NCBI GenBank assembly: GCA_934654755.1
Contig: CAKUGQ010000004.1
Span: 52,224-116,223 of the forward strand
Source of the DNA: an uncultured Oscillospiraceae bacterium
GTDB lineage: Bacteria; Bacillota; Clostridia; Oscillospirales; Oscillospiraceae
Reading direction: 5' to 3'
DNA: 64,000 bases
This document shows positions 1 through 7,809 of the stretch, piece by piece. Position numbers and translations under genes: made by a program. The stretch's first letter is position 1; every line of letters starts with the position of its first letter. The notes under the pieces are model-generated. The model had not been told where the DNA came from. It saw only the letters and a list, made by a program, of their open reading frames with translations, and did no database searches.

Positions 1-65
1 CTGTATGAATTTGCCTTAGTGTTTTTCTACATATTGCATATACTCCTACCATGAGAGGGTATGAC

Positions 66-1355
66 ATGAAACAGTATTTGATTCAGGGTAGCCGTCCTTT
101 GACGGGCAGTGTCAGCATCAGCGGTGCAAAAAATGCCGCGGTCGCAATTTTACCTGCCACGCTGCTCATCAGCGGCACCTGCCGCATCGAAAATGTCCCG
201 GATATTTCCGACGTGCGCCTGTTGCTTGAAATTCTGGAAAGCATGGGCGCGCAGATCCGCCGCCTCAGCCCGAACACGCTGGAGATCTCCTGCGCCCATA
301 TCCGCGACACGGAGGCATCGGACACGCTCGTGCGCCGCATCCGCGCGTCGTATTACTTCATCGGCGCACAGCTCGGCCGCTTCGGCCATGCCCGTGTGGC
401 GCTGCCCGGCGGTTGCAACTTCGGCCTGCGGCCCATCGACCAGCACATCAAGGGCTTTGAAGCCATCGGTGCGACGGTCGAGCTGCAAAACGGCTACGTC
501 TGCGCCACCGCACCGCAGACGGGTCTGCGCGGCGCGCGCGTCAATCTGGACGTTGTTTCCGTCGGCGCAACGATGAACATCATGATCGGCGCGGTGCGCG
601 CACAGGGCACCACCGTCATCGAAAACGCCGCAAAAGAGCCGCATATTGTTGACCTTGCGAACTTCCTGAACGCGATGGGGGCAAACATCTCCGGCGCGGG
701 TACGGACGTCATCAAAATTCGCGGCAATACGCTGCTCCACGGCGGCAGCTATTCCATTATTCCCGACCAGATCGAAGCCGGAACGTATATGGCCGCCGTC
801 GCGGCTGCAGGCGGCGATGTGCTGATTCAGAACATCATTCCCAAACACATGGACTGCATCTCCGCCAAGCTGCGCGAGATGGGTGTAACCGTTACGGAGT
901 ACGACGATGCGCTGCGCGTGCAGCGCCCCGGCGCGCTGATCCGTGCAAACGTCAAGACTGCTCCCTATCCCGGCTTCCCGACGGATATGCAGCCGCAGAT
1001 TGCGGTGTGCATGTCTTTGGCCGAGGGCGTGAGCATCATTACGGAAAGCGTCTATGACACGCGCTTCGGCTATTGCTCGGAGCTGGGACGCATGGGCGCA
1101 CAAATCAAGGTAAACGGCAAAATCGCCGTCATTACCGGAACGGACAAGCTCCACGGTACGACCGTGCGCGCCTGCGATCTGCGCGCCGGTGCGGCGATGG
1201 TCATCGCGGCGCTGGCTGCCGACGGTGAGACGACCGTCGAAGGAATCGAATATATTGAACGCGGCTATGAGGAGCTGGTCTCCAAGCTGCAAAAGCTCGG
1301 CGCAAAGATCCGCAGGATCGAAAAGCCGGAGGCGGCCGCCGTCGCTGCCGGATAA
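66..1355 (+). CDS. murA: UDP-N-acetylglucosamine 1-carboxyvinyltransferase
   Basis: Catalyses the first committed step of peptidoglycan synthesis in the cytoplasm, transferring enolpyruvate from PEP to UDP-GlcNAc. The 429-residue protein has the family's usual length and two inside-out alpha/beta domains. Visible motifs are SGAKNAA near the N-terminus (the conserved Lys-Asn) and PGGCNFGLRPID near residue 118, whose Cys is the catalytic, fosfomycin-reactive residue. An in-frame ATG at 51 exists, but GAGAGGG at 52-59 is a good ribosome site for the ATG at 66, so that start is preferred. The gene converges on trxA and shares its terminator. Clostridia often have two MurA paralogues; which one this is cannot be told here. 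Confidence 0.96.
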   Translation: MKQYLIQGSRPLTGSVSISGAKNAAVAILPATLLISGTCRIENVPDISDVRLLLEILESMGAQIRRLSPNTLEISCAHIRDTEASDTLVRRIRASYYFIGAQLGRFGHARVALPGGCNFGLRPIDQHIKGFEAIGATVELQNGYVCATAPQTGLRGARVNLDVVSVGATMNIMIGAVRAQGTTVIENAAKEPHIVDLANFLNAMGANISGAGTDVIKIRGNTLLHGGSYSIIPDQIEAGTYMAAVAAAGGDVLIQNIIPKHMDCISAKLREMGVTVTEYDDALRVQRPGALIRANVKTAPYPGFPTDMQPQIAVCMSLAEGVSIITESVYDTRFGYCSELGRMGAQIKVNGKIAVITGTDKLHGTTVRACDLRAGAAMVIAALAADGETTVEGIEYIERGYEELVSKLQKLGAKIRRIEKPEAAAVAAG

Positions 1356-1370
1356 TGAACTCAGACACAA

Positions 1371-1408
1371 AATTCCCGCCTGCCGTTCGTGGCAGGCGGG
1401 AATTCTTT
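1371..1408. terminator. bidirectional terminator between murA and trxA
   Basis: A perfect 14-bp stem (1371-1384 with 1391-1404) and a 6-nt loop are followed by CTTTT on the plus strand, with A residues on the other side. It lies between convergent genes and can serve both. Confidence 0.85.
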
Positions 1409-1419
1409 TCATGGGCGAA

Positions 1420-1728
1420 TTATTTCAGCAGGTCTTCGAAATCCTCGATCGGGCGATAGCCGACAAGCGTCTGTTCAAGCTTGCCCTCGCGGAACAGCAG
1501 CACCGTCGGAATGCTCGTAATACCGAACTGCCGCGCAAGCTCCAGCTGCTCGTCCACATTGCACTTGCCGACCTTGGCCCTGCCATCGTACTCCTGCGCA
1601 AACTCCTCAAGGATCGGCGCAAGCATCCGGCAGGGGCCGCACCACGTCGCCCAGAAGTCCACCAGCACCGGCAGACTGCTTTGCAGCACCTCCTGCTCGA
1701 AGTTTTCCTTCGTGATCGTGTATTCCAT
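1420..1728 (-). CDS. trxA: thioredoxin
   Basis: Small cytosolic dithiol oxidoreductase of 102 residues that reduces protein disulfides and is itself reduced by thioredoxin reductase, which is not in the window. The WCGPC active site is near residue 28, followed by the conserved cis-proline segment SIPT and the Gly-rich end of the fold. The reading frame extends further upstream, but the ATG at 1728 is preceded by AAAGGAG at correct spacing and begins the normal thioredoxin fold. It is monocistronic and convergent with murA. Confidence 0.95.
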   Translation of the reverse strand: MEYTITKENFEQEVLQSSLPVLVDFWATWCGPCRMLAPILEEFAQEYDGRAKVGKCNVDEQLELARQFGITSIPTVLLFREGKLEQTLVGYRPIEDFEDLLK

Positions 1729-1797
1729 GGAAACAAATCTCCTTTCGTTTTCTTTAAGAATATCACACGGTACGCAGATTTGCAAGCGGCAAGCCTC

Positions 1798-1826
1798 TTG
1801 ACAAGCAAAATTTGCAGCGATATAAT
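1798..1826 (+). promoter_or_regulatory. consensus sigma-A promoter of a short transcript
   Basis: TTGACA (1798-1803), a 17-nt spacer and TATAAT (1821-1826) form a perfect consensus promoter pointing rightwards, away from trxA. Confidence 0.85.
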
Positions 1827-1832
1827 AAGAGA

Positions 1833-1978
1833 AAAGGAACGGAGGGAGAGCAATGCGCACGATGTTTACAGATAGCCGGATCGTAGCAGGAATCTGCCCC
1901 CCCGTATTTTCGCAGTTTAAATCATCGTTTTATCCGAGCCGTCAAAGGGGTTCTACGCCTCTTTGATGGCTCTTTTTG
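1833..1978 (+). ncRNA. candidate small RNA or leader, about 145 nt
   Basis: A consensus promoter and a strong terminator enclose this stretch, so a discrete short RNA is predicted. Within it lie a Shine-Dalgarno-like GGAGGGAGAG and an ATG at 1853 opening a 37-codon frame that ends inside the terminator stem (1853-1966). I recognise neither the RNA nor the peptide. It could be a free small RNA, a peptide-coding mRNA, or an attenuated leader for the membrane protein at 2028. The boundaries are inferred from the promoter and terminator. Confidence 0.5.
1936..1978 (+). terminator. intrinsic terminator of the short transcript
   Basis: A 15-bp stem beginning GAGCCGTCAAAG and ending CTTTGATGGCTC (with G-T pairs) and a 7-nt loop are followed directly by TTTTT. 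Confidence 0.8.
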
Positions 1979-2027
1979 CGCTTTTTAGGAAAAATCACGC
2001 CGAAATCAAGCGGAAAGGAGCATCACA

Positions 2028-2501
2028 ATGGATTCTGCCAGGTTGGTCGCGCTGTTTGCGCTGTATCTTGTGGCGGGGCTGTTCACGCTGCGCTTTTTGA
2101 AAAAGCGCGGGCTGCGCGTGGCCTACGTCGTATATCTGATTGCCTTTGTGGCGCTCTTTACCTATATCCCTTATATGACAGGAAGCCGTCTGATGTACCG
2201 CTTCCTCTGCTGGTTTATGCACGAGCGCGCCGTAACGATTCTGGAGCATAAGCTCATTTATCCGGTTGCGGCGTCGCTTCCGTACTTCAGCGTGTCATTT
2301 GTCGTTGCTATTCTTCTCTCCCTTTTCCTTTGCGCTTCTCTCGCGGTTTTGGCGGTCTCGCTGCTGCGCATTGTGTGCAGACGCCTCAAGCGCCTGTTTG
2401 ATGAGCCCGCCGGGAAGCGCCGTACAAGCTCTCTCCGCACCGCCGGTTTGCTCGCCCCCGAGCGCCCGGCACGATACCGGTTTTGCCGTTTGAATTGTTG
2501 A
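2028..2501 (+). CDS. small hypothetical membrane protein
   Basis: I do not recognise this 157-residue protein. It has about three hydrophobic helices: residues 3-22, 30-50 and a long one at about 78-115. Basic residues follow the helices (KKRG, RRLKRLF), and the C-terminal tail is Arg/Pro-rich and hydrophilic, probably cytoplasmic. The start is supported by AAAGGAG eight bases before the ATG. It lies 50 bp after a terminator, so any expression from the promoter at 1798 would need read-through. No partner gene is evident. Confidence 0.6.
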   Translation: MDSARLVALFALYLVAGLFTLRFLKKRGLRVAYVVYLIAFVALFTYIPYMTGSRLMYRFLCWFMHERAVTILEHKLIYPVAASLPYFSVSFVVAILLSLFLCASLAVLAVSLLRIVCRRLKRLFDEPAGKRRTSSLRTAGLLAPERPARYRFCRLNC

Positions 2502-2560
2502 TATTTCCCTTGAAAAGTTCATATGGAGCAGTAGGAGCGCAAAAATGACGCGCCCAAGGC

Positions 2561-2625
2561 CTTCCCCTTGAGGGGAAGGTGCCGAGCACCGCGAGGCGGA
2601 TGAGGTGTCCGCCTCGCAGCGGCGG
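2561..2625. repeat. family 2 palindromic repeat, partial copy
   Basis: Starts with the self-complementary core CTTCCCCTTGAGGGGAAG and continues through a GCGGATGAGGTGTCC segment. The same modules recur at 4736-4893 and 26868-26903. It lies directly beside a family 1 repeat. Confidence 0.7.
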
Positions 2626-2629
2626 TCAT

Positions 2630-2719
2630 GTCATTGCGAGACCCCATAGGGGTCGTGGCAATCTCCTGTAAAACCTTGCATCAGATTGCCGCGTCGGGCT
2701 GCGCCCTCCTCGCAATGAC
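2630..2719 (+). repeat. family 1 palindromic repeat (copy A)
   Basis: A 90-bp element with inverted ends GTCATTGCGAG and CTCGCAATGAC and internal inverted motifs TGGCAATCTCCTG and AGATTGCCGCGTCG. At least ten further complete or partial copies occur in core intergenic gaps of this window. It lies just upstream of the pilin-like gene. Confidence 0.85.
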
Positions 2720-2787
2720 AAGCATCCTACTCCTCCCCAAGCCTGCGCCCATTGGCGCGAATGATGAAACTTAAAAGGAGAAATATC

Positions 2788-4662
2788 ATGTTAAAATTAA
2801 ATAAGGAGGGCTTTACGATCGTCGAACTGGTGATCGTAATCGCCGTCGTCGCCATTCTGGCGGCGGTGCTCATCCCGACCTTTATCGGTCTGATGCAGAC
2901 GGCCAAGACGTCCGCAGACATTCAGCTCGTGACCAGTCTGAACAAGGTTATGGCCATGCAGGAAGCCCTCGACGGCAAGAACGGCACCATGTACAACGCC
3001 CTGCAGGATGCGAAGGCCAACGGCTACGACCTGTCCAAGCTGACCCCGACCTCCGAGGGCAACGACATCGTATGGGATCAGTCCACCGACCGTTTCGCGC
3101 TGGTAAATCCCGCGGATAACACAGGCGATAACATTCTGTTCTGGGACGAGAGTCTGACTAAGCCGAGCGTTGGAACAGCGGACATCCACAAGCTCTGGAA
3201 GATTTATGACAAAGAGACCGGTATTCCCGAAACACAGACCTACTCCATCTACTGGGCGGGCACGACCGCTCCCTCGCTCACAACCCTGACCGTTGGCTTT
3301 GACGCAGGCGAGTGCAGAGTTATTGATACAATCGAATATAAGCATAGTGGTGCTGCGCGGACTGTCATAATTCGCACCAATGGTGAGAACCTGACCGTGA
3401 CCGCGGAACAGGACACCGTGAACCATTATGGCAATGCCGAACACGTCGATGTGATCGCGGTAGCCAAGAGCTCCTACCATGAGTACGGCACCACCTGTCT
3501 GATTTCCATCACCTCCGGTCGTATCGTGTTTGAAACGGAAGAGGCTTCCAAGACCGCAGTTTTTGTGAAGGGCAAGGAAGCCATCGTCGCTGTAGCGGAA
3601 AGTGTTCCGATGCCTGAGACAATGATGCGCGCAACCGAGGTTAACTCTTTTGAACTCCAGACGGTAACAGCCACGGGTGAGATCATTACGAAAACCACGA
3701 TTTCTGTCAGCAATGGCCGTGTTACCCTTAATACGACCGATAAGGACGGCAAGGAAGCTGCAACTCCCGCTTCCGTGAGTGCCATTCAGACAAGCCTGAG
3801 CACCGCCAAGTTCGAGGATGCCGCGAAAGCCTATCTCCCCGTGGAGGTAGGTACGGTTGATGCATTTATGACAGCTCTAAACGGGAATGCAAAAACCATT
3901 AAGCTGACGAATGACCTGTCGTTCACCAGTTGTATTGAGATCGAACGTAGCCTAACAATTGACGGCAACGGTCACAGCATCAAAGGCAGTGCCAACAGAG
4001 TCATTCGCATTACCAGGCCCAACCTGACGGTTCTGTTCAAGGATCTTGGGATTATTTCCACTTGCATTGCTCCCACAGATGTCAGAGGTCTCAGCCTTGA
4101 CAATGACATCGCCAATTGCAAAGTGACGCTTGACCACTGCTCTGTCTCAGCCTCGTACTATGCGATCAACCTGTGCCCCACAGACAACATTGAACTGACA
4201 ATCAAGCACGGAAGCGTTTCTGCCGGCTGGGCAGCAATCAACTCGTATTCCAACAATTCTAAATTCGTGATTGAAGATTCAGTCCTTTCCGGTCTGAATG
4301 ATAAGACGGAAAGCCAATGGAACAACTTTAGCACGATTGTGTTTGATGGCAACGGCCTAGAGACTGTTTCAGAGTCCGGTAAACATGGAACAAATAATAC
4401 CGTACAGCTGACCAATACGACAGTTTATGCTTCCTCAGTAAATGGTAACAACCAAGCATGGTTGGGCATTCAATACGGTGCAAAAGACAACACAATTACC
4501 GCAGACAGCAAAACCAAGATTATCGATACAGACGGTAACGATCAAAGCTCTAACATTTCGGTTAATGCCTATCTTGGAAAAAATTCTGACGAAAACACAT
4601 ACAACGTCAATAGCACCGTGGTAATTAACGGTGTCGAAACAAAGCTGAGTGGCAACCGATGA
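2788..4662 (+). CDS. giant type IV pilin-like protein with beta-helix-like C-terminus
   Basis: A 624-residue secreted protein. Its N-terminus is a class III prepilin signal: a short basic leader, then G/FTIVEL and a long hydrophobic helix to about residue 35, where prepilin peptidase would cleave and methylate the Phe. Ordinary pilins are 120-200 residues. Here the rest is Thr/Asn/Ser-rich, and from about residue 370 it has irregular beta-strand repeats with phrases such as SLTIDGNGHSI and TIKHGSVSAG, as in right-handed beta-helix adhesins. The upstream in-frame ATG at 2752 is rejected because AAAGGAG precedes 2788. Repeats flank both sides, and no pilus assembly genes are present. It may be a minor pilin or surface adhesin. 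A paralogue lies at 47921. Confidence 0.8.
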   Translation: MLKLNKEGFTIVELVIVIAVVAILAAVLIPTFIGLMQTAKTSADIQLVTSLNKVMAMQEALDGKNGTMYNALQDAKANGYDLSKLTPTSEGNDIVWDQSTDRFALVNPADNTGDNILFWDESLTKPSVGTADIHKLWKIYDKETGIPETQTYSIYWAGTTAPSLTTLTVGFDAGECRVIDTIEYKHSGAARTVIIRTNGENLTVTAEQDTVNHYGNAEHVDVIAVAKSSYHEYGTTCLISITSGRIVFETEEASKTAVFVKGKEAIVAVAESVPMPETMMRATEVNSFELQTVTATGEIITKTTISVSNGRVTLNTTDKDGKEAATPASVSAIQTSLSTAKFEDAAKAYLPVEVGTVDAFMTALNGNAKTIKLTNDLSFTSCIEIERSLTIDGNGHSIKGSANRVIRITRPNLTVLFKDLGIISTCIAPTDVRGLSLDNDIANCKVTLDHCSVSASYYAINLCPTDNIELTIKHGSVSAGWAAINSYSNNSKFVIEDSVLSGLNDKTESQWNNFSTIVFDGNGLETVSESGKHGTNNTVQLTNTTVYASSVNGNNQAWLGIQYGAKDNTITADSKTKIIDTDGNDQSSNISVNAYLGKNSDENTYNVNSTVVINGVETKLSGNR

Positions 4663-4684
4663 GTTTATCCCATGTAATGAATCC

Positions 4685-4717
4685 TGCGGGGCGGCATTGC
4701 CGCCCCGCACTTTTTTT
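4685..4717 (+). terminator. terminator of the pilin-like gene
   Basis: An 11-bp GC-rich stem (4685-4695 with 4699-4709) and a 3-nt loop are followed by C and seven T residues. Confidence 0.85.
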
Positions 4718-4735
4718 GCGCCGCCACGCGGCGCA

Positions 4736-4893
4736 AAGGCTTCCCCTTGAGGGGAAGCTGGCTGCGGAGTGAAACGACGCAGACTGATGAGGTGTAGCCC
4801 ACGAATGTGGGCGTGTCATAATCAGGCCGCCTTCGGCGGACACCTCATCCGCCTCGCTGCGCTCGGCACCTTCCCCTCAAGGGGAAGGCTTTG
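4736..4893. repeat. family 2 palindromic repeat, full copy
   Basis: Both ends carry the CTTCCCCTTGAGGGGAAG core (the right one in inverted order, CTTCCCCTCAAGGGGAAG), with TGATGAGGTG and CACCTCATCCGCCTCGCTGCGCTCGG between them. It is a long imperfect palindrome capable of a cruciform, and fills the gap after the pilin-like gene. A fragment of a family 1 repeat (GAGATTGCCACGGGCG, about 4908-4937) follows. Confidence 0.75.
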
Positions 4894-4970
4894 GGGTGCG
4901 GCGCACGAGATTGCCACGGGCGCAGCTCCGCAGTGACATTACCGCTGCGCGTTAAAAAATCCACCGGCGC

Positions 4971-4999
4971 TTTACAATACGCCGGCGGTGCGATATAAT
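4971..4999 (+). promoter_or_regulatory. promoter of the DUF2284 gene, inside an inverted repeat
   Basis: TTTACA (4971-4976), a 17-nt spacer and TATAAT (4994-4999). CACCGGCG (4962-4969) and CGCCGGCG (4980-4987) form an inverted repeat around the -35 box, a possible operator. Confidence 0.65.
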
Positions 5000-5021
5000 A
5001 GGCAAAAAAGGAGGCTTTTTT

Positions 5022-5501
5022 ATGCAGGATTATGTTTCGCTGGCGAAGTCGTCCGGATTTACGGACGCAGCGCTCCTGCCGGTGCGGGAGCTGGTTGTTG
5101 TACCGGAGTATCGACAGTTTTGTGAGCAGAACCTCTGCGGCAATTATGATGTGCTTCCGGCCTGCCCGCCGATGAGCGGCACGGTCGAGGAAATGACCGC
5201 CGCCATGCGGAAATACCGGACGGCGTTGGTGCTGACGACCGTTGTAACGCCTGTCAATTATATGGACACGGCGGAGCAGAGAGCCGCAAAAAAGCACCAG
5301 AATCTGATGACCGAGCAGCTTATGGAGGCAATGCGAGCCGACGGCCTGGACGATCTTCTGATGATGGGCGCAGGACCGTGGAAGAATGCGTCCTGCATGT
5401 CGGCCTATTGCGTGGACGCACAAAAAATGGCCGATGCCGTGCACATGAAATGCTGGGAAAACGACGGCAAAATCCGCTATTTTTCCCTGATTCTGTTCTG
5501 A
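5022..5501 (+). CDS. DUF2284-type metal-binding protein
   Basis: A 159-residue soluble protein resembling the DUF2284 predicted metal-binding family. The Cys-rich core includes FCEQNLCGNYDVLPACPP near residues 33-50, where the CPP motif is typical, and further Cys in NASCMSAYC near residue 125. The Cys spacing suggests an Fe-S or zinc site. The family is common in anaerobes and its biochemical role is unknown to me. The start is fixed by AAAAGGAGG about eight bases upstream. It is probably monocistronic, with its own promoter at 4971. Confidence 0.7.
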   Translation: MQDYVSLAKSSGFTDAALLPVRELVVVPEYRQFCEQNLCGNYDVLPACPPMSGTVEEMTAAMRKYRTALVLTTVVTPVNYMDTAEQRAAKKHQNLMTEQLMEAMRADGLDDLLMMGAGPWKNASCMSAYCVDAQKMADAVHMKCWENDGKIRYFSLILF

Positions 5502-5562
5502 CACCCGATTTCGGCGGCAGCGCCTTCTCCCCACCCTTGCGCAAAGAGCGCAGCCCGATGCT

Positions 5563-5651
5563 GTCATTGCGAGGAGCGAGGCGACGCGGCAATCTAATGT
5601 GGGATTTGACAGGAGATTGCCACGACTTGCTGACGCAAGTCTCGCAATGAC
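5563..5651 (-). repeat. family 1 palindromic repeat (copy C, reverse orientation)
   Basis: Ends GTCATTGCGAG (5563) and CTCGCAATGAC (5641-5651). The internal order, CGACGCGGCAATCT then AGGAGATTGCCACG, is reversed relative to copy A. Confidence 0.85.
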
Positions 5652-5696
5652 ATATCGGCAGACTGCCGCGGGCGGTAGCGAGGCTCTTTCTTAAAA

Positions 5697-5746
5697 CAAA
5701 AATAATAATTATTCTTATTGACAAACGGATAATCTTGGTATATACT
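5697..5746 (+). promoter_or_regulatory. flavodiiron promoter with AT-rich palindrome
   Basis: TTGACA (5718-5723), a 17-nt spacer and TATACT (5741-5746). Just upstream, AATAATAATTATT is an AT-rich inverted repeat that loosely resembles Fur/PerR-type operators. That reading fits an oxidative-stress gene but is an inference. Confidence 0.65.
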
Positions 5747-5793
5747 GTTCTCAGAAATAGCGGGCGTTCCCAAAAACGGAGGAGGATATTCCA

Positions 5794-7587
5794 ATGCTGA
5801 AAAAAGTAACGAACTCGATTTTTTATGTAGGTGAGAACGATCACGAGATAGACCTGTTTGAGGGGCAGTATGTCGTCCCCAACGGCATGGCCTACAATTC
5901 CTACGTGATTCTGGATGACAAGATCGCAGTGATGGACACCATTGACGCGTCCAAGACTTCCCAATGGCTGGAAAACATCCGTGCGGTTCTGGGCGGACGC
6001 CTGCCGGACTATCTGGTGGTGCAGCATATGGAGCCGGATCACGCCGCCTCCGTGGAGGCATTTATACAGACCTATCCCGCCGTTACCGTAGTGGCAAACA
6101 AAAAGACCTTTGCCATGATCGGTCAGTTCTTCCCCCGCCTGACGCTGAAGAACACCCTGTGCGTTGAGAATATGGGCACATTATCTCTCGGCGTTCATAC
6201 TCTGACCTTCGCCTTTGCGCCCATGGTTCACTGGCCTGAGGTTATGATGACCTACGACGCCCACGACAAGGTTCTGTTCTCTGCCGACGGCTTTGGAAAA
6301 TTCGGCGCACTGGATGCGAACGAGCCCTGGGACGACGAGGCACGGCGTTATTACATCGGCATTGTGGGAAAATACGGCAAGCAGGTGCAGAACGTGCTCA
6401 AGGTTGCGGCTGCGCTGGATATTGAAATCATCTGTCCCCTTCACGGCCCGGTGCTTACACAGAATCTGGGGCATTATCTCCGCCTGTACGACCTCTGGTC
6501 CAGCTACACCCCCGAGGAGGAGGGCGTCGTAATCGCCTACACTTCCGTCTATGGCCACACTAGGGAGGCGGTTTTGCTTCTTGAGGAAGCGCTGCGACGC
6601 AGCGGCGCGCCCAAGGTCGTGGTATATGACCTTGCCCGCTGCGATATGGCCGCCGCCGTTGCCGATGCTTTCCGTTATGACAAGCTGGTACTGGCAACAA
6701 CGACCTACAACGCCGATGTGTTCCCCTATATGCGCACATTCCTGGATAAGCTCACCGAGCGCAATTTCCAAAACCGTACCGTAGCGATGATCGAAAACGG
6801 TTCTTGGGCTCCCACGGCGATCCGCGTAATGAAGAAGATGCTGGAGGGCTGCACCGGGATCACCTACACGAAAAACAATGTGACCATTCTCTCCGCCCTG
6901 AATGTACAAACCTCCGAGAATATCCGGACGATGGCGCAGGAGCTGGCGGCTTCCTACGTCCCCGTGAAGGTGGACGAGGGCTTTGTGGACCCCACCGCGC
7001 TGTTCCATATCGGCTATGGGCTGTACGTAGTCACCACCAACGACGGCGTTCGGGATAACGGGCTGGTGGTCAACACGGTCTGCCAGGTCACCGACGCACC
7101 GAAACGCGTGTCCGTTGCCGTCAATAAGCAGAACTACTCCTGCGGAACCATTGCCAAAACCGGAAAGCTGAACATCTCCGTCCTGTCGCAGGATGCACCG
7201 TTCAAACTGTTCCGGCATTTCGGCTTCCAATCCGGCAGGGACACCGACAAATTTGACGCCTTCCGTCACGCGCAGCGCTCCGCCAACGGTCTGATGTTCC
7301 TGGATAAATACGCCAATGCCTACATTTCCTGCAAAGTCGTCAGTCAGATCGACGTGGGTACCCATATGCTGTTCCTCTGCGATGTGACGCAGTGCGTTAC
7401 TCTGAGCCAGACTCCCTCCATGACCTATGCCTACTATTTCAGCAATGTCAAGCCCAAGCCCGAAACCGACAAGAAGGGCTTTGTGTGTAAGATCTGCGGC
7501 TGGGTATATGAAGGCGATACGCTGCCGGAGGATATTGTATGCCCCCTGTGCAAGCACGGGGCGGCAGACTTCGAGCCAATCGGATAA
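5794..7587 (+). CDS. flavodiiron protein fused to flavin reductase and rubredoxin
   Basis: A 597-residue cytosolic enzyme that reduces O2 to water and/or NO to N2O. Domains in order: a metallo-beta-lactamase-like diiron domain (1-250) with HMEPDH near residue 76, further ligands in MVHWPE and SADGFG, and CPLHGP near residue 215; a flavodoxin domain (about 250-400) with a YTSVYGHT FMN-binding loop; a flavin-reductase-like domain (about 405-555); and a C-terminal rubredoxin with CKICGW and CPLC iron ligands. The fused reductase and rubredoxin suggest that one chain carries electrons to the diiron site. The ATG follows GGAGGA. It is monocistronic, with a consensus-like promoter and a strong terminator. 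Confidence 0.93.
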   Translation: MLKKVTNSIFYVGENDHEIDLFEGQYVVPNGMAYNSYVILDDKIAVMDTIDASKTSQWLENIRAVLGGRLPDYLVVQHMEPDHAASVEAFIQTYPAVTVVANKKTFAMIGQFFPRLTLKNTLCVENMGTLSLGVHTLTFAFAPMVHWPEVMMTYDAHDKVLFSADGFGKFGALDANEPWDDEARRYYIGIVGKYGKQVQNVLKVAAALDIEIICPLHGPVLTQNLGHYLRLYDLWSSYTPEEEGVVIAYTSVYGHTREAVLLLEEALRRSGAPKVVVYDLARCDMAAAVADAFRYDKLVLATTTYNADVFPYMRTFLDKLTERNFQNRTVAMIENGSWAPTAIRVMKKMLEGCTGITYTKNNVTILSALNVQTSENIRTMAQELAASYVPVKVDEGFVDPTALFHIGYGLYVVTTNDGVRDNGLVVNTVCQVTDAPKRVSVAVNKQNYSCGTIAKTGKLNISVLSQDAPFKLFRHFGFQSGRDTDKFDAFRHAQRSANGLMFLDKYANAYISCKVVSQIDVGTHMLFLCDVTQCVTLSQTPSMTYAYYFSNVKPKPETDKKGFVCKICGWVYEGDTLPEDIVCPLCKHGAADFEPIG

Positions 7588-7592
7588 AGAAC

Positions 7593-7633
7593 GACGCTCC
7601 CGGCAGGAGACTTCCCGCCGGGAGCGTCATTTT
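7593..7633 (+). terminator. terminator of the flavodiiron gene
   Basis: A perfect 12-bp stem GACGCTCCCGGC / GCCGGGAGCGTC (7593-7604 with 7617-7628) is followed by ATTTT. Confidence 0.85.
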
Positions 7634-7683
7634 CCGCACGCCCTTCGTTTTGCCCTGAACAAAGCCGCTCCAGAATAGAAAAA

Positions 7684-7734
7684 TCGAGTATTCATAAAGT
7701 CAAATCCCTTATGAATACTCGTATGAATACTCGA
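7684..7734. repeat. inverted plus tandem repeat at the left edge of the island
   Basis: TCGAGTATTCATAA (7684-7697) is answered by its inverse TTATGAATACTCG (7709-7721), immediately repeated as TATGAATACTCGA (7722-7734). It lies just past the last core terminator, where base composition changes, so it may be an end or attachment remnant of an inserted element or an operator. Confidence 0.5.
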
Positions 7735-7809
7735 TATGTAAAAGACGAGCGAGATGTCAGTGTTAAAGGTAAGAAAAGCTCTTTGTCAGCGGCTTATGGC
7801 TGAGCATTC

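Noticed and set aside
150..1412. 420-codon frame antisense to murA
   Set aside because: Shadow frame in a GC-rich gene; no family similarity and no ribosome site.
2630..2719. CRISPR interpretation of the repeats
   Set aside because: Copies are scattered singly across the core and not in regularly spaced arrays; no cas genes.
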